Source: Rosistilla oblonga
GTDB taxonomy: Bacteria > Planctomycetota > Planctomycetia > Pirellulales > Pirellulaceae
Assembly (NCBI RefSeq): GCF_007751715.1
Contig: NZ_CP036292.1
Span: 7,075,339 to 7,139,338, forward strand
DNA: 64,000 bases
Direction: 5' to 3'
Shown here: positions 1 to 8,522 of the stretch, one piece after another
Layout of the letters: each line of letters begins with the position of its first letter
Numbering within the stretch: position 1 is the first letter of the stretch
Program-made: the position numbers and the translations under genes
The notes under the pieces: generated by a model
Told to the model about the DNA's origin: nothing
Seen by the model: only the letters and a program-made list of their open reading frames with translations
Databases searched by the model: none

Positions 1-1396
1 CGTAATCGGCGCCTTGATTGCGGTAATGGAACAGGCTGATGTTCCAGCTGGGGTGCATGCTGGACAGAAAACGGACCAGCGCGCCGGGACGCTCGGGGAA
101 TTCGAAGCGGTACAGCCGCTCGTTTCCCACAAGCCGGCTGCGGCCACCGACCATGTAACGCAAGTGTTCTTTGGCCAGTTCATCATCCTTGAGGTCCAAC
201 GCGGCGAAGCCTTCGGTGGCGAGCGACTGTTGAATTTCGGGCAGTTCCCCACGGCTGCTGATCGCTAGACCGACCAACACATGGGCTTCGCGTTCATCCG
301 AGATGCGGTAGCTGAACTCGGTGACATTCCGCTGCCCAATGGTCTGGCACAATCGCTTGAAGCTGCCGCGCTGTTCGGGAATCGTGACCGCCAGCAGTGC
401 CTCGCGTTCTTCACCCGCTTCAGCTCGTTCGGCAACAAACCGCAGCCGGTCGAAGTTCATGTTGGCGCCACAGGTGATCGCCACCAGACTTTCGCCTTGT
501 AGGCCGTGCTGCGCGATGTACTGCTTCATTCCGGCGATCCCCATCGCCCCAGCCGGTTCCAAGATGCTGCGGGTATCTTCAAAGGCATCTTTGATGGCTG
601 CACAGACCGCGTCGGTATCGACGGACACAAAACCATCGACCAATTCCCGCGTCAATCGGAACGTTTCGGTTCCAACAACTTTAACCGCCGTGCCGTCTGA
701 AAAGAGTCCCACGTCGTGCAGCGGGACGACGCTGCCGGCATCGATCGATTGGATCATCGCATCGGAATCACCCATCTGAACGCCGATGACTTTGATCTCG
801 GGGCGAACCGCTTTGATATAGGCAGCGACGCCCGAGATCAGCCCGCCACCGCCGATCGCCACAAACACGGCATGGATCGGATGCTGATGCTGACGCAGGA
901 TTTCCATCCCGATCGTTCCCTGACCCGCGATCACATCGGGGTCATCAAACGGATGCACAAAGACATATCCATGTTGCTGTTCGAGCTCCAGAGCGTGCAA
1001 ATACGCGTCGGAATAACTGTCCCCATGCAGGACGATCTGGGCACCCAAGTCGCGGACGGCGTCGGACTTCAATTTCGGTGTTGTCACCGGCATCACGACG
1101 ACAGCTTGGCAGCCTAGCTGGCGGGCGCTGAGCGCAACGCCTTGCGCATGGTTTCCCGCCGAAGCACAAACCACGCCGCGAGCCAGTTCCGCCGAAGAGA
1201 GTCGCGACATTTTGTTGTACGCGCCACGCAATTTGAAACTGTGGACCGGCTGTGTATCCTCGCGTTTCAGCCAGACCTGGTTGCCGAGCCGCGCGGACAA
1301 TTTGTTCGCTCGTTCCAATGGCGATTCGATCGCGACATCGTAGACCCGGGCGTTGAGTATCCGTTGCAAGTATCCCAACAAGCGTTTATCCGTCAT
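1..1396 (-). CDS. ilvA: Threonine ammonia-lyase, biosynthetic (C-terminus cut by window edge)
   Basis: PLP-dependent deamination of threonine to 2-oxobutanoate, the first step of isoleucine synthesis, in the cytoplasm. Reading from the ATG at 1394-1396 gives MTDKRLLGYLQRILNARVYD and an uninterrupted frame to the left edge (465 codons seen). The PLP lysine is K55 in HSFKLRGAYNK; SAGNHAQGVA and the glycine-rich GGGGLISG loop follow. From about residue 330 there is an ACT-like regulatory region (GSFKRLCQTIGQRNVTEFSY), and a second ACT-like repeat (YRFEFPERPGALVRFLSSMH) is cut by the edge. Two ACT-like units mark the long, isoleucine-feedback-regulated form rather than the short catabolic TdcB form. 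The full E. coli type is about 514 residues, so roughly 50 residues are missing here. Nothing upstream suggests an operon; the leader is a repeat-filled spacer. Confidence 0.95.
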   Translation of the reverse strand, partial: MTDKRLLGYLQRILNARVYDVAIESPLERANKLSARLGNQVWLKREDTQPVHSFKLRGAYNKMSRLSSAELARGVVCASAGNHAQGVALSARQLGCQAVVVMPVTTPKLKSDAVRDLGAQIVLHGDSYSDAYLHALELEQQHGYVFVHPFDDPDVIAGQGTIGMEILRQHQHPIHAVFVAIGGGGLISGVAAYIKAVRPEIKVIGVQMGDSDAMIQSIDAGSVVPLHDVGLFSDGTAVKVVGTETFRLTRELVDGFVSVDTDAVCAAIKDAFEDTRSILEPAGAMGIAGMKQYIAQHGLQGESLVAITCGANMNFDRLRFVAERAEAGEEREALLAVTIPEQRGSFKRLCQTIGQRNVTEFSYRISDEREAHVLVGLAISSRGELPEIQQSLATEGFAALDLKDDELAKEHLRYMVGGRSRLVGNERLYRFEFPERPGALVRFLSSMHPSWNISLFHYRNQGADY

Positions 1397-1988
1397 TGGC
1401 TCTCTCAATTCACATCGCTTCCGTTGACTCGATCCCGTTGCACCAAACCTATCGCAACAACCCTTCGGACAATCCCAGCATATGCCAAATCACCGTCGAG
1501 CGATCGGGGGCCTTGGTCCTAAGCCAACCCCACTGCTCGAGAAAATCACAGCAGGGACAGTCTATATTTTCGCGGAGAGCGATTGCCCATCCAGCGAGCG
1601 AGTTTTGTACCGCCCGAAAAGGAGCTCTGTCCCCGAATTGTTCCGCCTCCGGAATGCCTCGATGCTCCCGGAAGGATCGCAGATCGATATGCGTCCCCGT
1701 TGGGGGCGACGGGCGATTACGCGATCGAGTCCGGTGGTATTCGCTGCGCTCAAACCACCGGCTACCTTCTGTGGCCGCTTCGCGGTCCGTTGAATCTGGA
1801 ACCTCGATCAGGGACAGTCTGCATTTTCGGGGAGAACGCCTGCCCGTCCAGAGAGCGACAGACCACGGATAGCGGACATTTGAAGAGGGCCGCAGGAGTA
1901 CGCATCACGCACCTGCGGCGTTAAACTGCTCGGTAATCTTTAAAGTGACCGGATTGCGAGGGACTGCAAAAGCTCTCGTTAACTCCGA
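1397..1988. repeat. Intergenic spacer with dispersed repeat copy 1
   Basis: No supported gene lies between ilvA and the GH97 gene. The spacer holds a composite repeat at about 1553-1870: a GGGACAGTCTAT box near 1556, a CTCTGTCCCCG box near 1625, a GCGTCCCCGTTGGGGGCGAC segment near 1690, a hairpin with stem CCGGTGGT (1731-1738) / ACCACCGG (1754-1761), and a second GGGACAGTCTGC box near 1810. The same modules in the same order recur at 4062-4270 and the hairpin recurs (opposite strand) near 31635 and 34003. Short open frames through it are chance readings of the repeat. Confidence 0.8.
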
Positions 1989-3908
1989 TTAGTCCTGAGC
2001 GACAAAATGGATCGCTTCACCGCTGCGAGCCGCCAGCGGGATCTCTAGCGACTTGCTGGCGGCGACCGATTCGTTGCGAATCCCAACGTGGGTCCGCGTG
2101 GCGACTTGTGAGTCGTGGAAATAGCGTCGCGCCGTAAACGTTTGCTCGTCGCTGAGGAAGTCCAACGGCACCGACAGGGTCCGCGGTTGGTCGCCGTTCA
2201 TCGCTCCCAAGAACCAATCTTTTCCGCTGCGACGGGCGATGACGGCAAACTCGCCGATCTCTCCTTGCAAGACGCGGGTTTCGTCCCAGACGACGGGCAG
2301 TTCCCGATAGAACTCCAGTTCCGGTTCGTCGCCGATCCGGCCTTCTGCCGTTGCGCCGGGACCGGCGGGGCGATCGTACCAGTAGAGGAATTGCCACGGG
2401 CTGTAGAAGCAGACGCCTTTGGCCAATTGATAGGCGTGGTTGGCGTTCCGCGTCACGCGGCTGTTGAAGTAGCAGATCGTATGGTCGGCCGCCCCACACA
2501 ACATTCGCGTGAACAGAATCCGCAGCGTCTGTTGATTCGAAGGTGACGTTTCGTCGCCGCCAATTCCCTCTTGAGTCATCAGGTTGGGATAGGTCCGCTC
2601 GTAGCCGGTCGGTCGGTATTCATCGTGGATGTCGACCATCAATTGGTGCTCGGCGGCTTTGCGAACCGCGTCGTGCAACCACTGCGTCCACTTCTGCGGA
2701 CCGACGTTTACAAATCCGTATTTGACTCCCGCGATGCCCCATTCTTGATAGAGGTCAAGGATTTGGTCGAGCTGTTTTTCCAGAGCTCGCCGGTTTACAT
2801 AGACAATGATTCCGATCCCGTGCTGCTTGCCGTAACGGATCACTTCGTGAAGGTCCAATGGCCCGGCGGACCGTTTGGGATCGACGGTGATCGTCGATGC
2901 ATCGGACGAATCGTCGTATTCGTGTCCGTACCATCCGGCGTCGTATTCGACATACTGCAACCCGTTGGCGACCGCGAAATCGATGCAGGCCTTTCCGCCG
3001 GCGGTCGTCAACGTCACCTCGCGGATGACTTTGCCGGGGCGAATCCAAGAGGTGTCTTCGATCGCGCAAGGATCGTTCAAATTTAAACTCAATGCGTTGT
3101 TGTTAAGCAGCTCCGCCGGCGAATCGGCGACCATCACGTAACGCCATGGTGTGGTGACACCTCCTTGGCAAACCACTTCGCTGGCCAATTGAGCCTGCAG
3201 CGCGTTGTCGACACCCTCGACAGGTTCCAACCGCATGCGAGCGTAATCGACCAACCGAGCTTCGCCGACGGCGAGGTATAGATCCTTGCGAGCCGACAGG
3301 ACCAGCGGCCGTTCGCAGTTCTTCTTGACCTCTTGCAACTTGGTCTGTTCGTAGACACCTTGTGCCGAATAGACGGGCCAACATTTGTGATTTCCAGTAA
3401 ACCGGAACTCGGTCTGTTCCCGTTGGATCACAAAGTCTTTCAGCCCATCCTGTTCGGGGACATGGTAGGCGAAGGCGATCCCTTCGTTGTAGGCGCGGAC
3501 CCGCAACGTCATCCGCCGCGGCGGTTGTTGCGAATCGATCAGATCGATCTCCGCTTGGCGATAGTGATCGCGAATCGAACTCCGCTCGCCATAGACAGGA
3601 CTCCACGTCGAATCGTGCGAACTGGTCCGCACCGCTTGAACCTGAAACCCATCCAACAGCGACGGGGCGTCTCGCAGCACCAAGCCCAATCGCGACGGCT
3701 CGATCACCTGTTCGCCCGATGCGAGGACGGAATAGCGAAGGGTGCCGTCGGAGCAATCCAACCGTAGCGACAATCGATCGTCGGGCGAAGCGACAGCGAC
3801 CGACTGAGGCTGCGGATCAGCAGCCGTCAGATTCGCGTGAACCCCAAGTCCTATCAAGCTAAAGAGAAGCGTCCGAAGCAAACCAACACGAAGCATTCGA
3901 CAAACCAT
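1989..3908 (-). CDS. Glycoside hydrolase family 97 (alpha-glucosidase/alpha-galactosidase-like), secreted
   Basis: Predicted exported glycosidase acting on alpha-linked sugars. The ATG at 3906-3908 gives MVCRMLRVGLLRTLLFSLIG, a typical signal peptide ending near the AANLTAA-like region, and a 639-residue product, normal for GH97 (about 640-740). An N-terminal beta-sandwich (roughly 35-290) precedes a (beta/alpha)8 domain with YVEYDAGWYGHEYDD, GIAGVKYGFVNVG and LMVDIHDEYRPTG, and a C-terminal sandwich follows (AVIARRSGKDWFLGAMNGD). The frame stays open about 75 codons further upstream, but that extension runs through the dispersed repeat, so it is not coding. The gene stands alone, with repeat copies on both sides in direct orientation. 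I cannot decide inverting or retaining mechanism from the residues alone. Confidence 0.88.
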   Translation of the reverse strand: MVCRMLRVGLLRTLLFSLIGLGVHANLTAADPQPQSVAVASPDDRLSLRLDCSDGTLRYSVLASGEQVIEPSRLGLVLRDAPSLLDGFQVQAVRTSSHDSTWSPVYGERSSIRDHYRQAEIDLIDSQQPPRRMTLRVRAYNEGIAFAYHVPEQDGLKDFVIQREQTEFRFTGNHKCWPVYSAQGVYEQTKLQEVKKNCERPLVLSARKDLYLAVGEARLVDYARMRLEPVEGVDNALQAQLASEVVCQGGVTTPWRYVMVADSPAELLNNNALSLNLNDPCAIEDTSWIRPGKVIREVTLTTAGGKACIDFAVANGLQYVEYDAGWYGHEYDDSSDASTITVDPKRSAGPLDLHEVIRYGKQHGIGIIVYVNRRALEKQLDQILDLYQEWGIAGVKYGFVNVGPQKWTQWLHDAVRKAAEHQLMVDIHDEYRPTGYERTYPNLMTQEGIGGDETSPSNQQTLRILFTRMLCGAADHTICYFNSRVTRNANHAYQLAKGVCFYSPWQFLYWYDRPAGPGATAEGRIGDEPELEFYRELPVVWDETRVLQGEIGEFAVIARRSGKDWFLGAMNGDQPRTLSVPLDFLSDEQTFTARRYFHDSQVATRTHVGIRNESVAASKSLEIPLAARSGEAIHFVAQD

Positions 3909-4061
3909 TGAGTGGGAGCGGGAAATAAAAAAGCCTGCATGCAATATAGTCGAAGGAGGATGCAGCGGGATCAACTGTGTCGAGGCCTGCCAGAGCTGTT
4001 GAGTGACGGTGTTAACGTAATCGCAGGCATGCGTTGGTGCGGCATTGTTCAAAACCTCAAG

Positions 4062-4330
4062 CAGGGACAGTCTATCTTTTCGGGGAGAATGCGTGCCCGT
4101 CCAGAGAGCGACTTCGGTACCGCCTGAAAACAAGCTCTGTCCCCGAATTGCTCGATCGATATGCGTCCCCGTTGGGGACGGCGGGCGATTACGCGATCGA
4201 GTCCGGTGGTATTCGCTGCGCTCAAACCACCGGCTACCCTCTGTGGCCGCTTCGCGGTGCGTGGAATCTGGTAGCGATTTGATTTCGGTGGTATTCGCTG
4301 CGCTCCCAACCGTTGGCTCGCTTCTGCGAA
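4062..4330. repeat. Dispersed repeat copy 2 (direct orientation with copy 1)
   Basis: Contains the GGGACAGTCTATC box, the CTCTGTCCCCGAATTG box, GCGTCCCCGTTGGGGACGGC and the hairpin CCGGTGGT (4203-4210) / ACCACCGG (4226-4233), all in the order of copy 1 and 2472 bp downstream of it at the hairpin. A decayed second hairpin module (CGGTGGTATTCGCTGCGCTC) begins near 4287. The rest of the 3909-4468 spacer shows no gene; it must carry the divergent promoters of the GH97 gene and the dienelactone hydrolase gene. Confidence 0.8.
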
Positions 4331-4468
4331 CCGTGCTGGATCGTTGGATTCAACACGCCTGTTGTTTCGGTGACGCATTCTCGATCGTGGGCGCGACTTC
4401 CGTTAAACTTGTTTTCGCGTTTTTGCGCGTCGTTTAACTCAGCTCACGAACCCTTCAGGATCTCTCTC

Positions 4469-5257
4469 ATGCGATACGTGTTTGCCGTTCTGTTCGCCTC
4501 CCTGGTCAGCTTGCACACGGCGACTGCCGAAGTCCAAACCAAGACTGTCCAGTACACCGATGGCGATGTCACGCTGGAAGGTTTTGTGGCTTGGGATCCC
4601 GAGAAAGCTGGAGCAAATGCTCCCGGCGTGTTGGTCGTGCATCAATGGATGGGGCTTTCCGATTACGAAAAGGGACGCTGCAAACAATTGGCCGAACTCG
4701 GCTACGTCGCGTTCGCTGCGGATATCTACGGCAAGGGGATTCGTCCCGCCAACCGGCAGGATGCCGCAAAGCAAGCGGGCGTCTACAAAAATGATCGCGA
4801 TCTGTATCGCCGCCGCTTGAACCTTGGGCTGGACCAGCTGCTGAAAATCGAGAACGTTTCGGCCGACAAAGTCGCCGCGATCGGGTACTGCTTCGGCGGC
4901 ACCGGCGCGTTGGAACTGGCTCGCAGCGGCGCCAAGATCGGTGGCGTCGTCAGCTTCCACGGCGGCTTGGATTCTCCCACGCCAGCGGACGGGAAAAACA
5001 TCGAAGCCAAATTGCTGATCTGCCACGGAGCGGACGATCCGTTTGTTCCGGCTGACGATATCGAAGCCTTCAAAGCCGAACTAAACGCCGCCGACGTCGA
5101 TTGGCAGATGGTTTATTACTCCGGCGCCGTCCATTCGTTCACGCAGCCGATGGCGGGCAACGACAATTCGGCCGGTGCGGCTTACAATCCGCGCGCCGAC
5201 CGACGATCATGGAATGCAATGCGAGTCTTCTTCACGGAATTATTCGCCGGCAAATAG
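4469..5257 (+). CDS. Dienelactone hydrolase family protein, exported
   Basis: Alpha/beta hydrolase of the dienelactone hydrolase family, which cleaves lactones or small esters. The ATG at 4469 starts a clear signal peptide (MRYVFAVLFASLVSLHTATA) and gives 262 residues, the family's size plus a leader. The catalytic triad is visible: nucleophile C141 in GYCFGGTG, aspartate in HGADDPF (D189/D190) and H222 in GAVHSF. The frame extends upstream to 4313, but that stretch lies in repeat sequence. It is the first gene of a close plus-strand group: 46 nt to the ceramidase-like gene. The physiological substrate is unknown; export suggests action in the periplasm. Confidence 0.9.
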   Translation: MRYVFAVLFASLVSLHTATAEVQTKTVQYTDGDVTLEGFVAWDPEKAGANAPGVLVVHQWMGLSDYEKGRCKQLAELGYVAFAADIYGKGIRPANRQDAAKQAGVYKNDRDLYRRRLNLGLDQLLKIENVSADKVAAIGYCFGGTGALELARSGAKIGGVVSFHGGLDSPTPADGKNIEAKLLICHGADDPFVPADDIEAFKAELNAADVDWQMVYYSGAVHSFTQPMAGNDNSAGAAYNPRADRRSWNAMRVFFTELFAGK

Positions 5258-5303
5258 AAGCTATCGTTCTTCCCACCTGAGTCCCCGCACGAGATCCCAC
5301 CCA

Positions 5304-6758
5304 ATGCCTCTGCCTACCAAGTTACTCCGCGTTGCAGCGTTCCTGTTTCTTGTCACCACAACCTGCGTCGCGGACGATCTGCGGGTGGGAGTGGCCGATG
5401 TCGATATCACGCCTTTGGAGTCGTATCCGATGGCGGGATATTTTCACGAGCGGTTGTCGACTGGCCAGCGGGATCCGCTGCGTGCCAAGGCGATTGTGAT
5501 GCGTGACGGTGAGACAGCTTGTGCAGTCGCGTTCTGCGACATGCTCGGTGTCTCGCGCGACCTGTACGAAGAGGTCCGCGATCAAGCGGCCAAAGCGACG
5601 GGGATTGCTCCCGATCAGATCGTCGTTTCGGCGACGCATGCGCACACCGCGCCGGACTACTTCGCCGAACTGTATCGGGTTCAACAGCAACCCGATTCCG
5701 AAGCTTCGAAAAAGAGTTATGCGAAATACTTAAGCAACCAGATCGTCGCGGCGATCGTGCAAGCCAACGCTGCCGCAGTGCCGGTCAGCATCGCTTGCGG
5801 GCAAACGAACCAAGAGACTCCCGTCTCGTTCAATCGTCGATTTGTGATGCGTGACGGCAGCGTTGCCACGTGGCAAAACCATCGCAATCCGAAAGTCGTC
5901 CGAGCGGCGGGTCCGATCGATCCCGAGATCGGATTGCTGATGTTTCGCTCGGCAGCCGACGATCAACCGCTGGGCGTCATGAGCAACTTTGCGTTGCACC
6001 TAGATACCGTCGGCGGAACCCAGTGGAGTGCCGATTTCCCGTTTTACATCGAACAAGCACTCCGCAAGCATTTGGGCGAACAAACCATCTCGCTGTTTGG
6101 TGCGGGAACCTGCGGCGACATCAATCACTCCAACCCGAACCAAAAGGAACGGAACAAGTGTGATATGATCGGCGGCTCGCTGGCGACAACGATCGTCGAC
6201 GCGTTGCCGACGCTTACTAAAATCGATTCGCCGCGTCTGCAAGTCTCACACGCCGTGGTCCAGTTGCCGTTGCAAGAGGTTTCGCCACTGGAAATCGAAC
6301 GAGCCCAGCAATTGATCCCCGCAGCCGAAGCGGGTGAAAAGATCGCGATGATGGATCGGGTCGCGGCCTACAGAGCGTTGCATTTGTATCAACTGCGGCA
6401 CGGGGAACCCGTTCCCGATATCACGCCTCGCCGTCAGGTGCACAGCCTGCGTGGCGTCGGGGCGTCGCTGCCGGTCGATGTGACCACGATCGCGTTGGGT
6501 GATCAAGCGGCGATCGTTTTCCTGCCCGGTGAGGTCTTCGTCGACATCGGTCTGGCGATCAAACGCGGATCTCCCTATCCAACGACACTGGTCGTCGAAC
6601 TGGCCAACAGCAACGAGACGATGTACATCCCCACTCGCGGCGCTTTCGCGGGGGGCGGATATGAAGTCATCAACTCTGCGGTCGCACCTGGCAGCGGAGA
6701 GATGTTGATCGAATCGGCGTTGACACAGTTGCGACAATTGGCGACGCCAGGCCAATAG
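5304..6758 (+). CDS. Neutral/alkaline ceramidase N-terminal-like domain protein, secreted
   Basis: 484 residues from the ATG at 5304, which begins a signal peptide (MPLPTKLLRVAAFLFLVTTT). It carries the neutral-ceramidase-like fold seen widely in planctomycetes: RVGVADVDITPLESYPMAGY at the mature N-terminus, the metal-ligand loop VSATHAHTAPDYF, SNFALHLDTVGG, GAGTCGDINHSN and PGEVFVDIGLAIK. It lacks the C-terminal domain of true ceramidases, so amide hydrolysis of ceramide is only one possibility. The protein is second in the group, 88 nt before the ThuA gene. A paralogous domain forms the N-terminus of the giant protein at 26522-31558. Confidence 0.85.
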   Translation: MPLPTKLLRVAAFLFLVTTTCVADDLRVGVADVDITPLESYPMAGYFHERLSTGQRDPLRAKAIVMRDGETACAVAFCDMLGVSRDLYEEVRDQAAKATGIAPDQIVVSATHAHTAPDYFAELYRVQQQPDSEASKKSYAKYLSNQIVAAIVQANAAAVPVSIACGQTNQETPVSFNRRFVMRDGSVATWQNHRNPKVVRAAGPIDPEIGLLMFRSAADDQPLGVMSNFALHLDTVGGTQWSADFPFYIEQALRKHLGEQTISLFGAGTCGDINHSNPNQKERNKCDMIGGSLATTIVDALPTLTKIDSPRLQVSHAVVQLPLQEVSPLEIERAQQLIPAAEAGEKIAMMDRVAAYRALHLYQLRHGEPVPDITPRRQVHSLRGVGASLPVDVTTIALGDQAAIVFLPGEVFVDIGLAIKRGSPYPTTLVVELANSNETMYIPTRGAFAGGGYEVINSAVAPGSGEMLIESALTQLRQLATPGQ

Positions 6759-6846
6759 CGACCCCTTGCCGCGACACGGCTATAATTTGCGTGATCGTCC
6801 GCCGGACGATCACGCTCTCCCCCAACAACACCCAAGAGTAATTCCC

Positions 6847-7803
6847 ATGCTGCGTACCCTTTTACTGCTGTTACTAGCGCTGGTCCCGCTGTCCGCCGGA
6901 GCTGCTGAAAAGCTGAAGGCGCTGATCGTCGATGGTCAAAACAACCACGAAGACTGGCCCAAGACAACGGTCATGATGAAGCGGTATCTCGAAGAGACCG
7001 GGCGGTTCACCGTCGATGTGCGACGCACCCAATACACCTGGAACGGCGGAAAGCTGCTGGACGATTATCCGCTGAACGACGGACGCAAATACCAAAGCCT
7101 CAGCAAGCCGAAGTCCGACCCCGACTTCAAGCCAACCTTTTCCGATTACGACGTCGTGATCAACAACTTCGGTCACAGCGCGGCGGCTTGGCCCAAGGAG
7201 ACGCAGACGGCATTGGACAAGTTCGTCCATTCCGGTGGCGGGTTGGTCGTGGTTCATGCGGCGGACAACGCGTTCTCCGAATGGCCACAGTACAACAAGA
7301 TGATTGGGCTGGGTGGCTGGGGCGGCCGCAATGAGAAATCGGGGCCTTACGTGTTCATCGACGCCGAAGGCAAAACGGTTCGCGACACGTCGCCAGGGCG
7401 AAGCGGAGCTCACGGACCGCAGCACGAGTACCAGATCGTCGTCCGCAATCCGGACCATCCGATCACCCGCGGTTTGCCCCGTTCGTGGATGCACACCAAA
7501 GATGAACTGTATCAACAACTGCGGGGCCCAGCCGACAAGATGACGATCCTGGCAACCGCCTTTGCCGCCGAAAATTTCAAAGGGACCGGACGCCACGAAC
7601 CGATCATGATGACGATCGATTACGGCAAGGGACGTGTCTACCACACGCCGATGGGACACGCCGATTATTCGATGGAATGCGTCGGGTTCATCACGACACT
7701 GATCCGCGGAACCGAATGGGCTGCGACGGGGGACGTCACCCTGACCGAAGTTCCCAAGGACTTCCCGACCTTCGAAACGGCGAGCAAGCGGTCGTTCGAA
7801 TGA
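6847..7803 (+). CDS. ThuA-like domain protein, secreted
   Basis: 318 residues from the ATG at 6847 (MLRTLLLLLLALVPLSAGAA, signal peptide). The ThuA domain is a glutamine-amidotransferase-like fold linked to trehalose and other sugar use; visible motifs are KALIVDGQNNHEDWPKTT at the start, YDVVINNFGHSAAAWP, GGLVVVHAADNAFSEWP and the C-terminal GKGRVYHTPMGHADYS. No catalytic cysteine is visible where amidotransferases have one, so the biochemical role stays open. Its TGA overlaps the ATG of rsmE (ATGA at 7800-7803), so the two are probably translationally coupled. Confidence 0.85.
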   Translation: MLRTLLLLLLALVPLSAGAAEKLKALIVDGQNNHEDWPKTTVMMKRYLEETGRFTVDVRRTQYTWNGGKLLDDYPLNDGRKYQSLSKPKSDPDFKPTFSDYDVVINNFGHSAAAWPKETQTALDKFVHSGGGLVVVHAADNAFSEWPQYNKMIGLGGWGGRNEKSGPYVFIDAEGKTVRDTSPGRSGAHGPQHEYQIVVRNPDHPITRGLPRSWMHTKDELYQQLRGPADKMTILATAFAAENFKGTGRHEPIMMTIDYGKGRVYHTPMGHADYSMECVGFITTLIRGTEWAATGDVTLTEVPKDFPTFETASKRSFE

Positions 7804-8522
7804 GTCAACGGTATTTAGTTCCCGATCTGATCGGCCACTCAAGCGTCGCCCTGACCGACGATGAAGCGCATCATGCCGCCGGCGTGATGCGAGTTAAACC
7901 GGGGGCGACGCTGACCTTGTTCGACGGTCAAAACAACGAAGCTCAAGCGACCGTCGAATCGGTTTCTCGCAAGCGAGTGGAATGCCGGATCGATCAGATC
8001 GGCGAGGTCGATCGCGAATCGCCGCGGATGCTGTTGATCGCTGTGGCGCTCCCCAAAGGGGATCGCGCTCGCAGCGTGATCGAAAAAGCTGTCGAACTGG
8101 GAGCTCACGGCTTCGTGCCGATCGTCTGCCGCCGTTCGGTCGCTCGCCCCAGCGATGGCCAACGAAAGCGGCTTGAGCGGTACGTGATCGACGCCAGCAA
8201 ACAGTGCGGGCGGAATCGTTTGATGCAGATCGCCCCGGCAATCGCTTGGTCCGATTTTGTCACCGCCGACGCGAGCGCGTTGTTCGACGGTACGACGATA
8301 GATCCACCGGCCGATGTGCAGCGGATCGTGGCCGACCCGACAGGCGTTTCAGCCGACCCGAGCGGCCAGCACCCGGTGTTGTTTGCCGTCGGTCCCGAAG
8401 GGGGCTTCGATCCCGAAGAGATTCGGTCGGCGCTCGATGCCGGATGGTCGACGATTTCGCTGGGACCGCGGATCTTACGAGTCGAAACTGCGGTCGGCGC
8501 GCTGCTGTCGATCGCTCAGTGA
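7800..8522 (+). CDS. rsmE: 16S rRNA (uracil(1498)-N(3))-methyltransferase
   Basis: 240-residue cytoplasmic SPOUT methyltransferase that methylates U1498 of 16S rRNA using SAM. The start ATG at 7800 overlaps the ThuA stop; the next residues SQRYLVPDLIGHSS form the N-terminal PUA-like domain with EAHHAAGVMRVKPG. The SPOUT knot shows IEKAVELGAHGFVPIVCRRS, FAVGPEGGFDPEEI and the C-terminal LGPRILRVETAVGALLSIAQ, all diagnostic of RsmE. The last 7 nt overlap, tail to tail, with the last 7 nt of the TolC gene. Confidence 0.95.
   Translation: MSQRYLVPDLIGHSSVALTDDEAHHAAGVMRVKPGATLTLFDGQNNEAQATVESVSRKRVECRIDQIGEVDRESPRMLLIAVALPKGDRARSVIEKAVELGAHGFVPIVCRRSVARPSDGQRKRLERYVIDASKQCGRNRLMQIAPAIAWSDFVTADASALFDGTTIDPPADVQRIVADPTGVSADPSGQHPVLFAVGPEGGFDPEEIRSALDAGWSTISLGPRILRVETAVGALLSIAQ

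Noticed and set aside
4034-4282. Short frames in the repeat regions (also at 1396-1924, 31573-31901 and 33833-34138)
   Set aside because: The same peptide fragments appear in several repeat copies because the DNA repeat is shared; none has its own start signals.
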